Below are positions 23,966-36,944 of a DNA stretch of 64,000 nt, one piece after another. The DNA comes from Plectrocnemia conspersa (Eukaryota; Arthropoda; Insecta; Trichoptera; Polycentropodidae), in the NCBI GenBank assembly GCA_009617715.1, contig VTFK01000021.1:992001-1056000 (forward strand). Direction: 5' to 3'. The position numbers and the translations under genes were made by a program. Every line of letters begins with the position of its first letter. The stretch's first letter is position 1. The notes under the pieces were generated by a model. That model saw only the letters and a program-made list of their open reading frames with translations, was not told the DNA's origin and did not search any database.

Positions 23966-25389
23966 CTCTATATACAAAATCACATACATATATACGTATG
24001 TATGTATTTGTACATACATTACATATATATTCATCTCAGCCATCGGTAGACAGACTGGGTAAATAAAATTCCTCTCGCACCATTTAGCAGAGACTAGACA
24101 AGGTCTAAAAGAGGGGACAGAGAGACAAAGATTTTGGGATTTTAGACGAGATAGAGTGAGTGGCTTTCTTTTTTTGCATTTATGTCTATCAATGGTATAC
24201 ACCATTATACATTATACGTAGCAGCCCTTGAGATGTACTCTTACAGCAATTAAAATCATAGCAATTGTGAAGTGGAAGAAGATTATCTATAAAAGGAAAT
24301 ATATTTTGTGTCAATAAAATAAAAATAAACATATAAAAGCGATTTTTTCATTCATTTTGGGATTACATGAAGTATATAAAGTATAGAAAATATATAAAAA
24401 TTGCTAAAAATTAGGAGCAAACCTATGTTTTTAAGACTTTTTTTAATAAAGCAAAAATAATAATTTAATATTTTTATTAATTAATACAAACTCAAAAATA
24501 AAAATGTAGAACTTTTTACTACAAATAAATTTTATAAACCTTTTTTTAATTAAAATTACGTTTAAGGTTTTTTTTTTGCAAATCGAATTTATTTTTTGGA
24601 TTTAATATAGATTTTCATGTAAAACATATAGGAAGTTTACAAAATGTATTTTTATTTTATATTAATGTTGTATCATTTCTAGTAATTATATTTAGTTTTT
24701 ATTTGATATATGTATATATAAAATTAAACTCTTAATATTAAAAAAAGCACAATTAAAATAATATATAACCTCTGTATAAATACATACTTAACAATTTTTT
24801 GTTGTTATTTAATATCGAATTTTTAAGATTTTAATCCTGAAATTTAGTTCAAATTAATTTGCTGTATACTGTCTATTATAATTTACTAAAAAGAAAAATA
24901 TATTAAATGCATAAATTGATTCATAAGTAGTGTGCATTTCTTTAATTATTGATATTTTTTTAAAACGAATAATTATGATTTTGAGAACTAAAATTACGCA
25001 GTCAAAAGTATTATAGATAAACTCCTAGTAATCTGAACGTAAAATAGTTATATGTATTGAAAATATAAAGCAAAAAAGAATATAAGAAAAAACTGTTCTT
25101 CTAATATATAATAGTATACATAAGTTATGAAATATTTTTTGAGAAAAAACATTAATAGAAACAAAACTTATGATTGCATTTATCAGCAAATTATTATGAA
25201 AAACTTTGTTGATCTAATTGTTTGAAATGTATGTGAAGATGATTCTTTAGCTTACACTAGAAACAATTTAGGTTAATAAAGAAGTGTCATATATGTTTTT
25301 AAAAGCAAAATGTATCCAAAAATTTAACTCGATTATTTTTTAATATAAAAATGGTGGATTAATCATGTTAATTCACAAAAAATAACAAA
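23966..25389. other. AT-rich spacer
   Basis: Starts with a TACATA/TATGTA-rich microsatellite-like patch (about 23970-24035). The rest is homopolymer-rich AT DNA. Confidence 0.45.
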
Positions 25390-25780
25390 AGACCCGTAGC
25401 TTAAAAACCCGGAGGTCCTCGTCAATCAAAAATTCCCTAAGCGTTCCCCACTACATCAACGTCCCTACAAAATGTCAGATTGTTTGAAGCGAAATTTTAT
25501 CTCTCAAAAAATTAACATACACCCCATACGCCAACAAAGCGGTTCAAATGATCGATCTGAGGTTTGTTATTGTTTTGTTGTAGGCATTTTTTTAGCGCCG
25601 ACCCTAAACGTACAAGTTGTATTTAATGTATGCATAATGTAATGCGTACTATTTATAAATAGTTTTAGATAAATAATACGCATAAGGGCTTGTGGCATGT
25701 CTGAAATAATGATCAGCAGCAGCCCTTTGGTTCGCCTAAGTGGATTTAGGCGCCGACGGGAAAGACACTTGAGAAAATCT
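25390..25780. other. GC-richer island
   Basis: Mixed block with CCCGGAGGTCCTCGTC, an ATCGAT at 25552 and TTAGCGCCGACCC. No recognisable coding frame. Confidence 0.3.
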
Positions 25781-26234
25781 TTCGGTTAAAAAAATGGTGT
25801 TTTTGATTATATATAATCATTAATATAGTTTTGCTTATCAATATTATTAAGGTAATGCTATTTCAGATAAAATATTATAGTGATTAGTATCGTACTGAAA
25901 GGTTTACATATTTATCCATAGAAAATATGATTAAATTATAATAGGTAGATATTATAATTTAATAAGTATACATCTTATTCTAAATTATGCAACTACATTG
26001 TTGTATTTTAAATTCAAATAGAATAAGAAAAATTAATGTTGTATTTTATAAAAATATAAGCCGCATATTGTATCTGACTATTATATTTTTGCAAACATCT
26101 AAACAAATTTATTCTATATTAGAAGCACTTGAATATTAATTGCTAAGCTCCAGTATTGTTATATTTCTAAAAACAAGAGTGTTGTTTTTCTTAGCGTAAC
26201 AAACAAACAGCGGTTATGCGTATCCGAGCGGACG

Positions 26235-26460
26235 CACATTAAACGGTATACATTATCATTGATTAACAAATGTATTAAAAGTTCTGTGCCAAATATCTCT
26301 ATTGAAGCACGTATAAAAAATGTTACACGCATTTCATAAAAGATGACAACTCTCCTAATGAACAGATTTCTAATCTATCATTACATAGGTATTATTATTA
26401 TTATATATACATACTGTATTACTACTGTTAATATTGACATTACATATCACTCTTTATTAT
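26235..26460 (+). repeat. Diverged direct repeat, unit 1
   Basis: Shares AACGGTA.ACATTA, GTGCCAAATATC.CTA.TGAAGCA and TAATCTA.C.TTAC blocks with 26640-26840 in the same order, about 410 bp apart. Confidence 0.7.
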
Positions 26461-26639
26461 TACTGTTGTAATGTACTACGTAATGTCTCAAATATGCGCA
26501 CTTTTTTAGAAATAAAATTGTCGGGATCACCCGTTAGCGTTGCGATAAAAATAGACGCGAATGACAAGCTAAAAAGGACTAATTTGTGTCTCTTAAATCT
26601 TATAAGAAGCGATTTATTTTTTGTCGAATTAAAAACACA

Positions 26640-26840
26640 GATAGATGCATTGAACGGTACGCATTAACATTTACAAACAAGTGCACCAAGAGGTCAGTGC
26701 CAAATATCACTACTGAAGCAGGTATTAAAACTTTATAAAATATGGCAATAAGCCTAAATAAACTGATTTTTAATCTACCGTTACGCAGTTATCCATACTA
26801 ATCAATTTTATTATCGCTATCATTACTTTAACTATATATT
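26640..26840 (+). repeat. Diverged direct repeat, unit 2
   Basis: Second unit of the 26235 repeat: GTGCCAAATATCACTACTGA at about 26696, then CTGATTTTTAATCTACCGTT at about 26763. Origin of the repeat unknown. Confidence 0.7.
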
Positions 26841-26984
26841 ATTATTAATGTAATTTTATATAGCAATTACCCTATTTAGATCACCTATAATTACTGCGTC
26901 AAATTAGTCGCGAAGAACTTGACTAATTGATTTATTCCTGACCTTATAAAAAACGAAGTTTTTATCTGGTCTAGGTTTGTTAAA

Positions 26985-27640
26985 AAATGCATATCTATAA
27001 CAAACAAGTTGCATCTTTGTATTACATATTCTATGGAATGAAGGTGTTGCTAATTTTAACGATTTAGATTCACAAATATTTTTAATTCTAAGGTGATTTT
27101 TACTACAGTTTAAAAATATATGTATTAGGCAGAAACAATAAGTCTGGTTTCGCCCTATATTATTAAAATTGGTCAGATAACTGAGGATTACTGGGGACAT
27201 TGAAATTCCCTTATTTTTTAAGAGTATATAAAACAAAACAAGTTTGTAATAAATCACTTTTTTTTAGACTAGTAAATAATGAAATTTAAAGTTATTGCTT
27301 AAAAATAATATTGCAGTGTATATATTTTCAGAACAGGTATTAATTGCAGCATCCCCGGATTAGACATTTCATAGAATGACAACGTTGCCAATTTAAATGA
27401 TTTAAAGTAGTTAAAATACAGTTTAATAATTTATGTACTTGCCAATAAAAAAGGGTCTGGTTTCACCCTGAATGGCCAATGAATGTCCAGGTAACAAACG
27501 CAGCAGCATCGGATTGCATATTCCATAGAATGACGAAAATGCCAATTTTAACGATTTAGAATCACCAATACACAGATATGCAGTTTATATCGTAGACGAT
27601 AGCAACGAGTCTGGTTCTGCACTAAATCAGTAATATTAGT
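26985..27640 (+). repeat. Three degenerate tandem blocks of probable LINE origin
   Basis: Blocks at about 26985-27180, 27340-27480 and 27490-27640 each run from ATTCTATGGAATGAAGG-like sequence through CCAATTTTAACGATTTAGA to AGTCTGGTTTCGCCCTA-like sequence. The last element (VWF.P in translation) and a preceding FYYSL-like stretch resemble the post-thumb region of LINE reverse transcriptases. The 117-codon minus frame at 26904-27257 is an overlap, not a gene. Confidence 0.55.
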
Positions 27641-27940
27641 TTTTCACAGATTTCGCATTATGTTCTTTCTATGGTGATTTGCATGTATATAATATTCTTT
27701 CCGAAATATCATACAATTTAACCCTTGATTATCTATGTTTAGATTTTATAATTAACATAGTTAAACAGCAGGAAAAAAGCAGCCTTTCTACTTCAATCGT
27801 CAAATTTGGCGCAGTCATGTCATTATATTGAGTCGACATGAGTTAAATCGAAATATCTGACGATTTATTACATGAAATTGTATAGCCGAAATATCAACTG
27901 TTGTAACGTAAAAAAATATATACATATATATTTTGTAATT

Positions 27941-28795
27941 CGGATTCAGATTTGTTATTGTGTGCGTGAACTGTGTGGCTCAAAACAATTTCGCTCAGAA
28001 TATTTAATTTTTTTATTTTAAAAGAAAATATATGTTTATTTAACATACATACATCTGAGCTAAGTTGGATATTTCAACGGACAATTAAAAATATATTATA
28101 TAATCGAAGAAACCAGACATTGATGTCATTAATTAAATATTTGCAAAATTCAAAATCTTTCACTAGTCAAAAAAATAATGAAGTCTTTAGCTATTCTTCA
28201 AAAGCAAAAAGATATAAAATAGGGAAAGAAATTATTCGCAGATTGTTTAATGGCTCGACTACTCTATTACATCGTTAGAATCCATTGAATAAATTAAAAA
28301 AATATCATTGGCGCAACGATAAGAATAATAACTTTTTTAAGCCTTACAGAGAATAGTGTAAAAAAACCAACAACGTACAGATTAATGGAAAAATAATTAA
28401 AATATTTTAATCCACGGGTAAGAGAACGAATAACTTATAGTATATTTTTGAAGCCTTGATATCAATTAACTCAGATATGCCCAAGAAATTTTGTTCTCTT
28501 AAAATTTCATTTATAAATAAAAAACAGTGGCACGAGTTTAGTAACCTACCTATGGGACAGTGGGAATATCTGGGTTAAACCAATATCAACACAAAATTAT
28601 TTTAAATAAATCACTAGAGAAGATCGAACTTCTGTGCCACACTGCACTTTAATGACGAATACCAGCGTTGACGAATCAGCGACTGTCCTTAAAAGAGAAA
28701 GCGAGACAACGAAGTACACGCTACATCGCTTCTCCCTCTCATATACATGTACACGTACACAATAACAAACCGGCATCCTTATCCCGAGGGCATTC
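27941..28795 (+). mobile_element. TA-element family, copy B (eroded ends)
   Basis: Nearly the full interior of copy A is present in the same order. The extreme left end is replaced (first clear match GGATTCAGATTTGTTATTG), and the right end has drifted to CCCGAGGGCATTC. The shared frame at 27973-28278 begins at a non-ATG codon and is broken in copy A. I therefore treat it as an incidental open stretch. Confidence 0.85.
28458..28587. repeat. Nested inverted repeat inside copy B
   Basis: Arms equivalent to 4775-4905 of copy A: GATATCAATTAACTCAGATA pairing with the arm ending TGGGTTAAACCAATATC. Confidence 0.85.
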
Positions 28796-28959
28796 TATTT
28801 ATTTATCTCTACAACGATTATTTAAGTAAATAATGAGCACAGTAATCACAAAATAAGTTGCATATTTTCCGACGCGTTAATTTTTGCGATGAATAAAAAT
28901 ATTTGTCCCTATAATATAAACACCTAAGGCGCTTTTTAGGACTTAATGAAAAAAGTTTT

Positions 28960-29380
28960 AATCGTATGTCCTAATCGCGGCTCCGTGTCCGTAATGAAAG
29001 CGCGTCACGCTCGCGCTGCAAAACTTTTCTTGTTACGTGATTATTATACAAAAATTTGTAGAAAATTTTCCAACCACCCCCGCAGGGTAAATACGCGTTG
29101 GGGGTTTGTGTAAGTTGCCATAGTGCAAATGGCGCCGGGGCTCCGACAATTAGCGGGGGCGGAGCCCCGGGACCTTTTGTGTTGGTTTTAGTAATTGACA
29201 CGTGGACACGTGTCATCAGCCGACACGCGAACACCCAACCAACCGGCTATTTACGATTCTACGATATGAATATGTATCTACTGTGTAATGTGGGTGTAAT
29301 TTGTGCTTCCCACCCTTTGGGGACACTAAAATTCAATGCGTAAAAGGGCTGTTTTTTAAACTATGGCGGCGGATTGTTAA
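28960..29380. other. GC-rich island with two YY1-like sites
   Basis: AAATGGCGCC near 29128 and CTATGGCGGC at 29361-29370. The core has GCGGGGGCGGAGCCCCGG and GTGGACACGTGTC. Frames are open on both strands (28971-29234 minus, 29098-29343 plus), so neither is called. Confidence 0.35.
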
Positions 29381-29573
29381 AGAAGTCATCAACCTTGTTC
29401 TCAAGTGTTTCAATTTTTTTGTCTGTTAATTAAATATTTAGGGTGTTTAAAAGGCAATTGAAACAGTGACATTCGAGAGTAATTTGAATGAATAAAAAAA
29501 TCTTGAAAAGTAAACGTTAAAGAGATATTTAACATGCTGTATTTTTTTAATGATTGAGATGTACGCTACGTAC

Positions 29574-29614
29574 AATAATAATAATAATAATATATTATTA
29601 CTATTATTATAATA
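29574..29614. repeat. AAT/ATT microsatellite hairpin
   Basis: About six AAT units run directly into ATT units, so the tract is self-complementary. Confidence 0.8.
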
Positions 29615-30779
29615 TTTACTTTTGAAATAGTCTTGAAATAGTATTCACGCGCCAAAAAAATTATTAATATTTTTCGAATGAAAATCGGGTTTAACTAAAT
29701 TCAGACTTCATAGCTGGATTTAGTCTGACGTGAAGTGGGGACATTTCTAAAGTTGGCATTACTTGGTAAGCTCTGCTATGTGTCTACCCAAGTCAGAAGC
29801 AAAATAGAATAAATATGAAGTTTTAATAAATAAGATAAACGCTTGCTTGGAATGGGTAACACCAATATTTGATTGTTTTTTAAGCTCTACATCATTAAAA
29901 ATAAATAAATAAAAAAGTTATAAATTACATCTTTTTAAATTATATTAAAAAATCAATAGTGAATTTATTATACTAACAATTAAAAAACATTGCCATATTC
30001 ATACTGAAAAATACTATAAAATATTATGTCAGAGCATACAGCAACACTAAACTTTAGTATAAAAATAAAATACCTGAACACAACTTGCTTTAAAAGAAGA
30101 AATGATTTTTTTAGTAGTTTCAAGTCCATATTATACATAAATAGTCTGTAGCTTTATTTATATGTTTTTTTTATTGAACTATATAAAAGGTTTTTGTATT
30201 TTTCCTTAATTTATATTTTGTTTTTGATTACAATTAGTCTTTTATTTTATATTTTATTTGTGAACTAGAAAATGATTATAGACCAGCAACTTGTACTTAA
30301 CTATAATGTATCTATTTTCCTAAATTTTTAATGTAGTAATAAGCTCGTGTATAAGATGTAATTATAAAATAAAGAATATTTAAATAATAAGAGAGCGCGT
30401 CTGTTTATGTCACTTGATAATAATAGACTGGAATCTGAAACAGAATTCATTTAACACTTAATTAACGGGTCATCTTTTGCTGCGTGATTTTCACGTAGCA
30501 CAGAGTGACAGCAATAAAATTATTTTTCAGTGGCTTATTGCATGAAAAATTAATTTAAATATTAAATTTCGTTCATCTACGGTTTAAAATCAAAAGAGGC
30601 GAGAATAATGCTAGTTTAAGATATGTTTTATTTTTTTTTCAGTGACATTTTACGATCTCTATGTATAAATAATACAGAAAAAATACATCTTCAAGCGAGT
30701 AACTGTCGTACTCCGTTTTTAATCGGTTGTAGTCGCTAAATGTCAATTCCATTCTAATGAAATATATATAATATAATAA
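29615..30779. other. AT-rich spacer
   Basis: Nothing recognisable. CCCAAGTCAGAAGCAAAAT near 29785 matches a short word at 15063, suggesting another worn repeat. Confidence 0.4.
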
Positions 30780-31400
30780 TTCCATTGCAATTAAAGCACC
30801 AGGGCGCGGTTCTACATCATTTACTCCATAGCTGCTATTGTTTGAATTAAAGTTGTCAAATCATTATTAGTCAGATTTGTAATAAAAAAAGAAAAAATAC
30901 CCCATTTCACCGCTGCTTTCCATATTGCAACCGTAACTGATTAAATCCATTCCTAGATTGCATTCCAGCAGCTATTCTTACGCCTACGTTTCACATTGAT
31001 TGAAACAAAGCGCTTACAAATTGCCGTAACTATAGCAACGTAATAATAGTTTCGAACGTGCTTCCAGCTTCCGATGGACCACGTCTTGTTCCGTGAAATC
31101 GGAACGATCCCAACGACGATGATTAACTACAATGTTTTAAGAGAGTCCTTTGAGGACCGTCCGCCGTGAGAAAGCCGAACTGGAGAGCAGAAGAAGAAAT
31201 GAAGATTTACAAGCGATTGTTTCGAAATGGCTCTTGGAGATTGGAAGTCGGTACGTGGCAAACGAAGATGTGCGAGAATGTCGCAATATTATACGTGATT
31301 TATTGTGCGTGTACTAATGACGACCGAGAAGGCAAAAGGCGCCGCTTTGACATATTTCATTTGCAACATCGATAGATTACCGATAAATATGGGAAAGGTT
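30780..31400. other. GC-richer island
   Basis: Mixed composition. The 69-codon plus frame at 31166-31375 starts at a non-ATG codon and has no known domain. Candidate non-coding conserved block. Confidence 0.3.
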
Positions 31401-32745
31401 CGAGATTTGATTAGAACAAACACGACTGACACGAGAGACAATTCGAAATGTTAAAAATGTTACAGAAGTTAAGCAGACACAACAAAAAATTGCATATTTA
31501 TTTTGTATAAATATTAATGTTGCAATTATTAATGTGGAATTATTTTGGACCATTTTTAGATATTCATATTTTGCAATTATATTTTAATTTATTTTTTATT
31601 TACAATTATTATGTAATTACTATAACCTACGCTATTAATTATAAAGCGATAAAAACACACATCGAATATAAATAAATTTCACATAATAAGCAGTAAAAAC
31701 CAAGTCGTGAATTTCTTATTGTTACACAAAAAATAATTCACGATACCTAATATAAATCAATTATTTTCGGAGCTGAGATACAATGCTCTTAAATTGTTTT
31801 AATAAATTATACACACACCATGCGTTCAGTTGTAATTAATCTATTGTTTTTTATTGTTCATTCAAAGCTTATGTAATTGATTGTGTTGTTTTTTGCGGTG
31901 TTGATAATTGTTAATGGCAAAAAATTGCCTGAATTATGAGAGACGGTTAGGTGTGTGATTAATCGCACAATGTGAAATAACTAATAATAATAACGCACAT
32001 CGTGAATACATAGTTTTTTTTATAGATTCACCTTTATTATATAATATGTGAGCCTAAATTTAAAGCGTACATAATACAAATATTATTCATAATGTACAGT
32101 AGGCGTTCGATATAAAAATGAGTTGGAGAGTATAATAAATATAGTTATTATAGAACGGAAACAAATTAATTTTATTTTATTTGATTTCTAATAATATTAT
32201 TTTTCGGTATATTTGTATTATACTTATGTTTAATAAATAAATATATTATGTTATAGAGTTAAAATCAAAATATATTGATTTTATTATAGTTTGGTTTAGA
32301 TTTTTTTTAAACAGATTAGATAATTTGTTTTACGTGTACAGTTATATGCCATTTTTATCAATATAAATATTTTTTTTATATGTCAATTAAACTTTAAAGA
32401 CCTATTTTTTTCAATGTTGTAAAATATTGGGGTCTCATTATTTTATTAATTATTTTAACTATGACCATAATGAGTAATAAATTTCTTAGACTATGATAAG
32501 TTTTAATGAGGATTGTTTTATAGTTATTTGACTTTTAATAAGGCAATGTAAAATGATGCAACAACCAAAAAGCTTTTTACAAAATAATTTAATTAATATT
32601 TAAATCTGTAAACGGAATTTATCAACAGCATTTTATTAATCCACCTTAGCCAAATAATAGTATGATACACTATTATATAATTTTACTGATAGTTAACCCT
32701 TTGAGCGGTATTTATTTTATTTTTATTTTTTATTTTTTAGATTAA
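31401..32745. other. AT-rich spacer
   Basis: Homopolymer-rich AT DNA; no gene. Confidence 0.45.
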
Positions 32746-32750
32746 ATTAA

Positions 32751-32794
32751 GACCATCGTGGCCTAACAGGTTACCCCAATGCGCCACGATGGTC
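32751..32794 (-). repeat. Hairpin around an A-box-like motif
   Basis: Perfect 12-bp inverted repeat GACCATCGTGGC / GCCACGATGGTC flanks CTAACAGGTTACCCCAATGC. That segment is a match to the 21.4-kb array motif, here in a short stem-loop context. Confidence 0.6.
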
Positions 32795-32882
32795 GAAAAC
32801 AAATTTTAAATTTATAAAACAAAAAAAACCGTATATATACATAAATAGAACAATACTTAAAAATAATAAACATAACAAAAAA

Positions 32883-33700
32883 TTATAAAATATCAAAATT
32901 AAATGAGACAAACCGGATCAGCTCCTTGTAGCTAACATTAAACAGGTCAATATGTAATGCAAGCGTATTAAGGAGCCGTATGGCCACAGCTATAGGCGAG
33001 TCGGCAAGTGCGGATGTCCTAGCCCTAACTGCCATCAAAGAGGTCTCGATCGTGATTCTCGAAAATGTTCCGGAACCCAAAACTGGAATTCCTCGAGAAT
33101 AGCTGGATTGTCGACAGCACCTTTTAGTAGTTTGAAAAAAATGCTTAGCGACATACAGCTTTCTGCGAGAATTCAGCGAATCATATCCCAACGCCCCTAA
33201 AAGAAAGGCGCTGGGATATAAGTACGGATAATAACCAAATGTCCTTTTGTAAAGGTATCTTAAATACCTTTTTTTTTTTTTTTCCACTAAAGGGAATATT
33301 TGGCTATTCGGGGATTCAAATTATAGATCCCGATTCAAGAATGCTACGAACTAAAGGTGTCATAGAGGATGCGAATAACTGACGGATCGTCAAAGTGAAA
33401 GGCATTCCTCATAACAAAGCCGAGCATCTTGGAAGATTTATCACAGACGTCGTGTATGTGTAGAGAACCTCCATTTGCTCTCGAAAGTGATTCCGAGATC
33501 TTTAATGGAAGTTTCTCTAGTCAAAATGTTACCACCGAGATGGTAGAAATAAGCTGATGGCGAACGGGATCGAGAAAATGACACAGTATGGCACTTTCCG
33601 ACACTAAAGGGCAGACGGTTAACGGAAGCCCATCTCCACAGAGAGTCTAAATCACTTTGTAGAGAGAAGGAGTCCGCAACAGATTGACAAAAGTTTGACC
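32883..33700 (-). pseudogene. 5'-truncated LINE (family 3), reverse transcriptase C-terminal half
   Basis: Minus-strand frames 33722-33441 and 33287-32883 together cover the end of a non-LTR reverse transcriptase. The first has LQSDLDSLWRWASVN and SIKDLGITFESKW (thumb). A middle stretch broken by stops has LVRSILESGSIIW. The second has RYLYKRTFGYYPYLYPSAF followed by LLGALGYDSLNSRRK, a C-terminal block common in insect jockey/R1-type elements. Translation order matches transcription right to left. It is truncated at the catalytic box, and its 5' edge is the palindrome at 33689. Dead copy. Confidence 0.85.
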
Positions 33701-33728
33701 GCCGTACATGTACGGCGGTCAAACTTTT
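33689..33728. repeat. 40-bp perfect palindrome
   Basis: AAAAGTTTGACCGCCGTACA is followed directly by its exact reverse complement, centred on ACATGT, with no spacer. The flanking bases do not pair. It sits exactly at the truncated end of the LINE copy. Confidence 0.97.
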
Positions 33729-34651
33729 ACTGTTTTCAGGTATCTCAGTTATAACTCAAAAAATAATAATTAAAGAACATTATATGTATAATATTTTTGT
33801 AATTTGATTTAAACTAATTGATTTTTTAAACTAAATAAATTATACAGTACGAATTAAATGAACATATTAAAAAATATTTTATAATAATTTCATTAAAAAT
33901 AATAAAAGCTTTTGAATTGACAAAAAAATACACATTAGCCGAATTATAAACAAAAAAAAAATAGAATAAATAAACAAAATTTAATAATAGTAAAGTGTTT
34001 AAGTAAATGATTAAAACATAATATTATAGAAAAGTAGTAAGATAAATCATAGCAGTTGAGCGTTGGGAGTCACTGTTTTTTCTATAATTTAGTATAAATG
34101 CAATATAAAATATTAGTAAAAAAATATCAACAGAAGTAGTCATAGAAAATACGTAAAATTAACTCACTCCTAGCTGTATACTAATAAATAAAAAATGTGT
34201 TTAAATTAACTTACTACTCTAAAGGGTTAAATAGTGCATATTTGACAATATCGATTCTTCTGTGAAAATTAATTAATTATCATTAATGTGAAGAACATTA
34301 TTTATTACGCCCTTATGTAGTTTTAATGAGACTGATAATTACTATAGATTTATAACCATTAGAAATTAAAATTTTTTAATAATCTAAACTAATAATGTAT
34401 TTTTTTACTATAACAAATAGTTTTGCTTTTATTATTCAGTTTATGATTTTGTATTTTATTTATGGACCGAAAATATTATAATATACTCATTTAGATGTAC
34501 TATATATTTACAAGGTTAGAGGTAAAATACTTTTACTATACACCTATGTAAACTTTTACTCTAAAGATTTTTCAATATTAAAAAATAGCACATTGATGGG
34601 TGCTAATTAGATACAGATCGGGCTGCATTTATGTATTTATTGATCTATATT
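33729..34651. other. AT-rich spacer
   Basis: No recognisable feature. Confidence 0.45.
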
Positions 34652-34666
34652 TAGTAGTTAAATGTT

Positions 34667-34713
34667 ATGAATACGATCGCGGATGAGGCACCACCGGTCG
34701 TCATCCTCCCATG
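34667..34713 (+). CDS. Candidate short first exon, plus strand
   Basis: ATG at 34667 opens 15 codons plus two bases (MNTIADEAPPVVILP), ending at donor CCATG|GTAAGG. The stretch is an isolated GC-rich patch in AT-rich DNA and uses GC-ending codons. An acceptor-like TATATTTAG precedes it at 34651, and an in-frame TAG follows that, so ATG would be the start. The peptide is not recognised, and the short length makes chance plausible. Confidence 0.25.
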
Positions 34714-35229
34714 GTAAGGAAGTTTGTTCTTGCTTTGCTTAGCGTGTGTGTGTGCATATCTATTTTTTCTTTTACTCAAATTGTTAAAGATTGATGGTGT
34801 TTTTTTTTATTAAAATATAGCCGATACTGTTTAAGCTTTTTTATATTAATATTGTATTAAAATAAAAATAAAACTAAAAAAAATCGGTTCAATGAGTAGT
34901 TAAATTGATGCATAAAAATGCAAAAAGCGTTAAAAACGCAATAAACAAAATTCCATTAATTTATTTGCTATGCCAATATTTGCATTTGGCATTTGCTGTT
35001 TTAGCTTTGATTTAAAGATTAGATGTGAAAGGTTGCAGTGTTATTTTAAATATTGTTAGTATTTCACGGATGTTTATTAATAAAATAATATAGCTGTTGA
35101 AGAGTTGAGCTATGGAGCATGTCAATTTTGTTATGCTTATGTTTTCTCGTATATGGGATTCGTATGGCTGTATACTTAGACACGTACATACATACATATC
35201 CAAGGGTGAGTTTTCTTATTGAGTCGATA
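34714..35229. other. AT-rich spacer with a GT-rich patch
   Basis: GTGTGTGTGTGC near 34745; otherwise nothing. Confidence 0.4.
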
Positions 35230-35960
35230 AAATACGAGAGCTCACCTAAGTGAAATTCCGCCGATGACATACATTGTTTTGGTTCGGCATAAAAAGGGTA
35301 TTTGTTCTTGGCTTCGTCCGTGCCATATTGCAACGTACCCTTGACGACTCCGAGCACAATATTTCTCGAACGTGCGCCCAGTTCTTACTCTCGCAGTTCC
35401 AATAAAGTCGCACACACACACATATCAAGACCACCCTGTAGTAGGTAATTTTGTCGGCATAACGTATGCAGGAGCAAACAAGGCGATCGCATAAAAATCC
35501 TCCCGAAAAAACACACACGGCCAATATTGTAGCGCAATAAAACGTGTTTTTGAAATGTCGACTGATCAAATAAGTTCATATGGGGTACCCGGGTACCCCG
35601 CCGCCAGATGTCGCCGATAAACCTTAGGGAGGGTTTTGGGTGCGCGGGGGTAAAATCCACCCCCTCGATCGGGATCAGACAAGATATTCGAATCGTATTA
35701 GTGGCATAAACAAGAGGATAATGCCGTCTCCCATTACGCCGGGGGTATCGGCAACCCTACGACGTCTTTGTAACAATTTACGTCATAAAGTCGTTGATGT
35801 TCCACCCCGCCACTTTTTTTTATGCTGTGGATACATTTATGTACACAAACGGTAGTCGCTTTACGAGGGGCGATAGGGACGTTCGAAACGGGATAGTTTG
35901 ACTTGAAGCACTTGGCATAAATTAATTGTATTGGATAAGTGGAGTTGTCGGTTTTAAATG
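35230..35960. other. Large GC-richer island
   Basis: Several overlapping frames on both strands (up to 107 codons), none recognisable. Includes the perfect palindrome GGGGTACCCGGGTACCCC at 35582-35599. Raised GC explains the openness. Confidence 0.35.
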
Positions 35961-36289
35961 CTAAATATGAAAAATTATTTAGAATTGAAATAATCAATAA
36001 GCATCTACATTAAACATGTTTTTTAATATTCAGAACTAATTAATGCAATAAAATTCCAAGTTAATCTACAATCGTTAATTTATTCGATGAAGATTTCAAT
36101 CAATGGGAAACCTGTGATTATTTTTTCTTTGCTAGTACTTACATCTGTAGAAAAATGCTTAAATATAATTTTCAACCTCTAATATGCAATAAAGATCACC
36201 CGTAGTTCAATAAAAAATATTCAAGTTGTTAATAATCAATAGTAGTATATAAAGATCAGTATAAAAATGTATTTCTCTATCCACCTACA
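35961..36289. other. AT-rich spacer
   Basis: No feature recognised. Confidence 0.4.
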
Positions 36290-36800
36290 TCTCCATCCGG
36301 AAGGCCGCTCCGCGTCAAATTCATAGTTAAAACGTGACCACAATAGAATGAGATTTCTTCTCGAAATTATCGAGCGTGTCTGCTAGTTTTACATAATACA
36401 ATAATACAATATCAAATGCATGTCCAGACACAATGTACAATATTAATACGCTGAAGGCCGAAGCATGGAAGCGGATTGATATTCCGCTATAAATTCGCAT
36501 CGCTACGTGCTTCCATTAAACGGAAGATCACAATGAAAGCCGAAAAAAAGAACCAGAGGTATAATAGAAGAAAATGGGTAACATTGTTCTGTCATGAGAT
36601 ATTTAGACGTGACGCGGCCACAGCGTTTATTGAGCACTTCACGGGGGCAAATCCACTACGGAAGCCAGCGAACGTGATCGAGATTAACTATGGAGAATCG
36701 CTAATTTACATGTGCTTCTTCTATTCTTGCGATCGAATTTATTTTTGGGATTGAGAATGATGTGCGGTTTGGAGATTTTTGCGGTTTCCGCCGTACGATT
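36290..36800. other. GC-richer island
   Basis: The 92-codon plus frame 36476-36754 lies here. Its start is non-ATG and no domain is recognised, so I leave it uncalled. Confidence 0.3.
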
Positions 36801-36944
36801 GCTTTTTGGTTGCTCAAATAATCAATCTAATACTCAAAAGTAATATTTTCGACGATTAATCTGTTGCTATTACATTTAAATAGTCAAATAAATAACTAAA
36901 GTATCAACTAAATGTTATATAAATATAAGCTTTATATAAATATA

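Noticed and set aside
26904..27257. 117-codon minus frame
   Set aside because: It runs antisense to LINE-like tandem blocks and has no independent support.
32883..33287. 134-codon minus frame taken as a host gene
   Set aside because: Its content (RYLYKRTFGYYPYLYPSAF) is the C-terminal block of a LINE reverse transcriptase and joins to the thumb region upstream.
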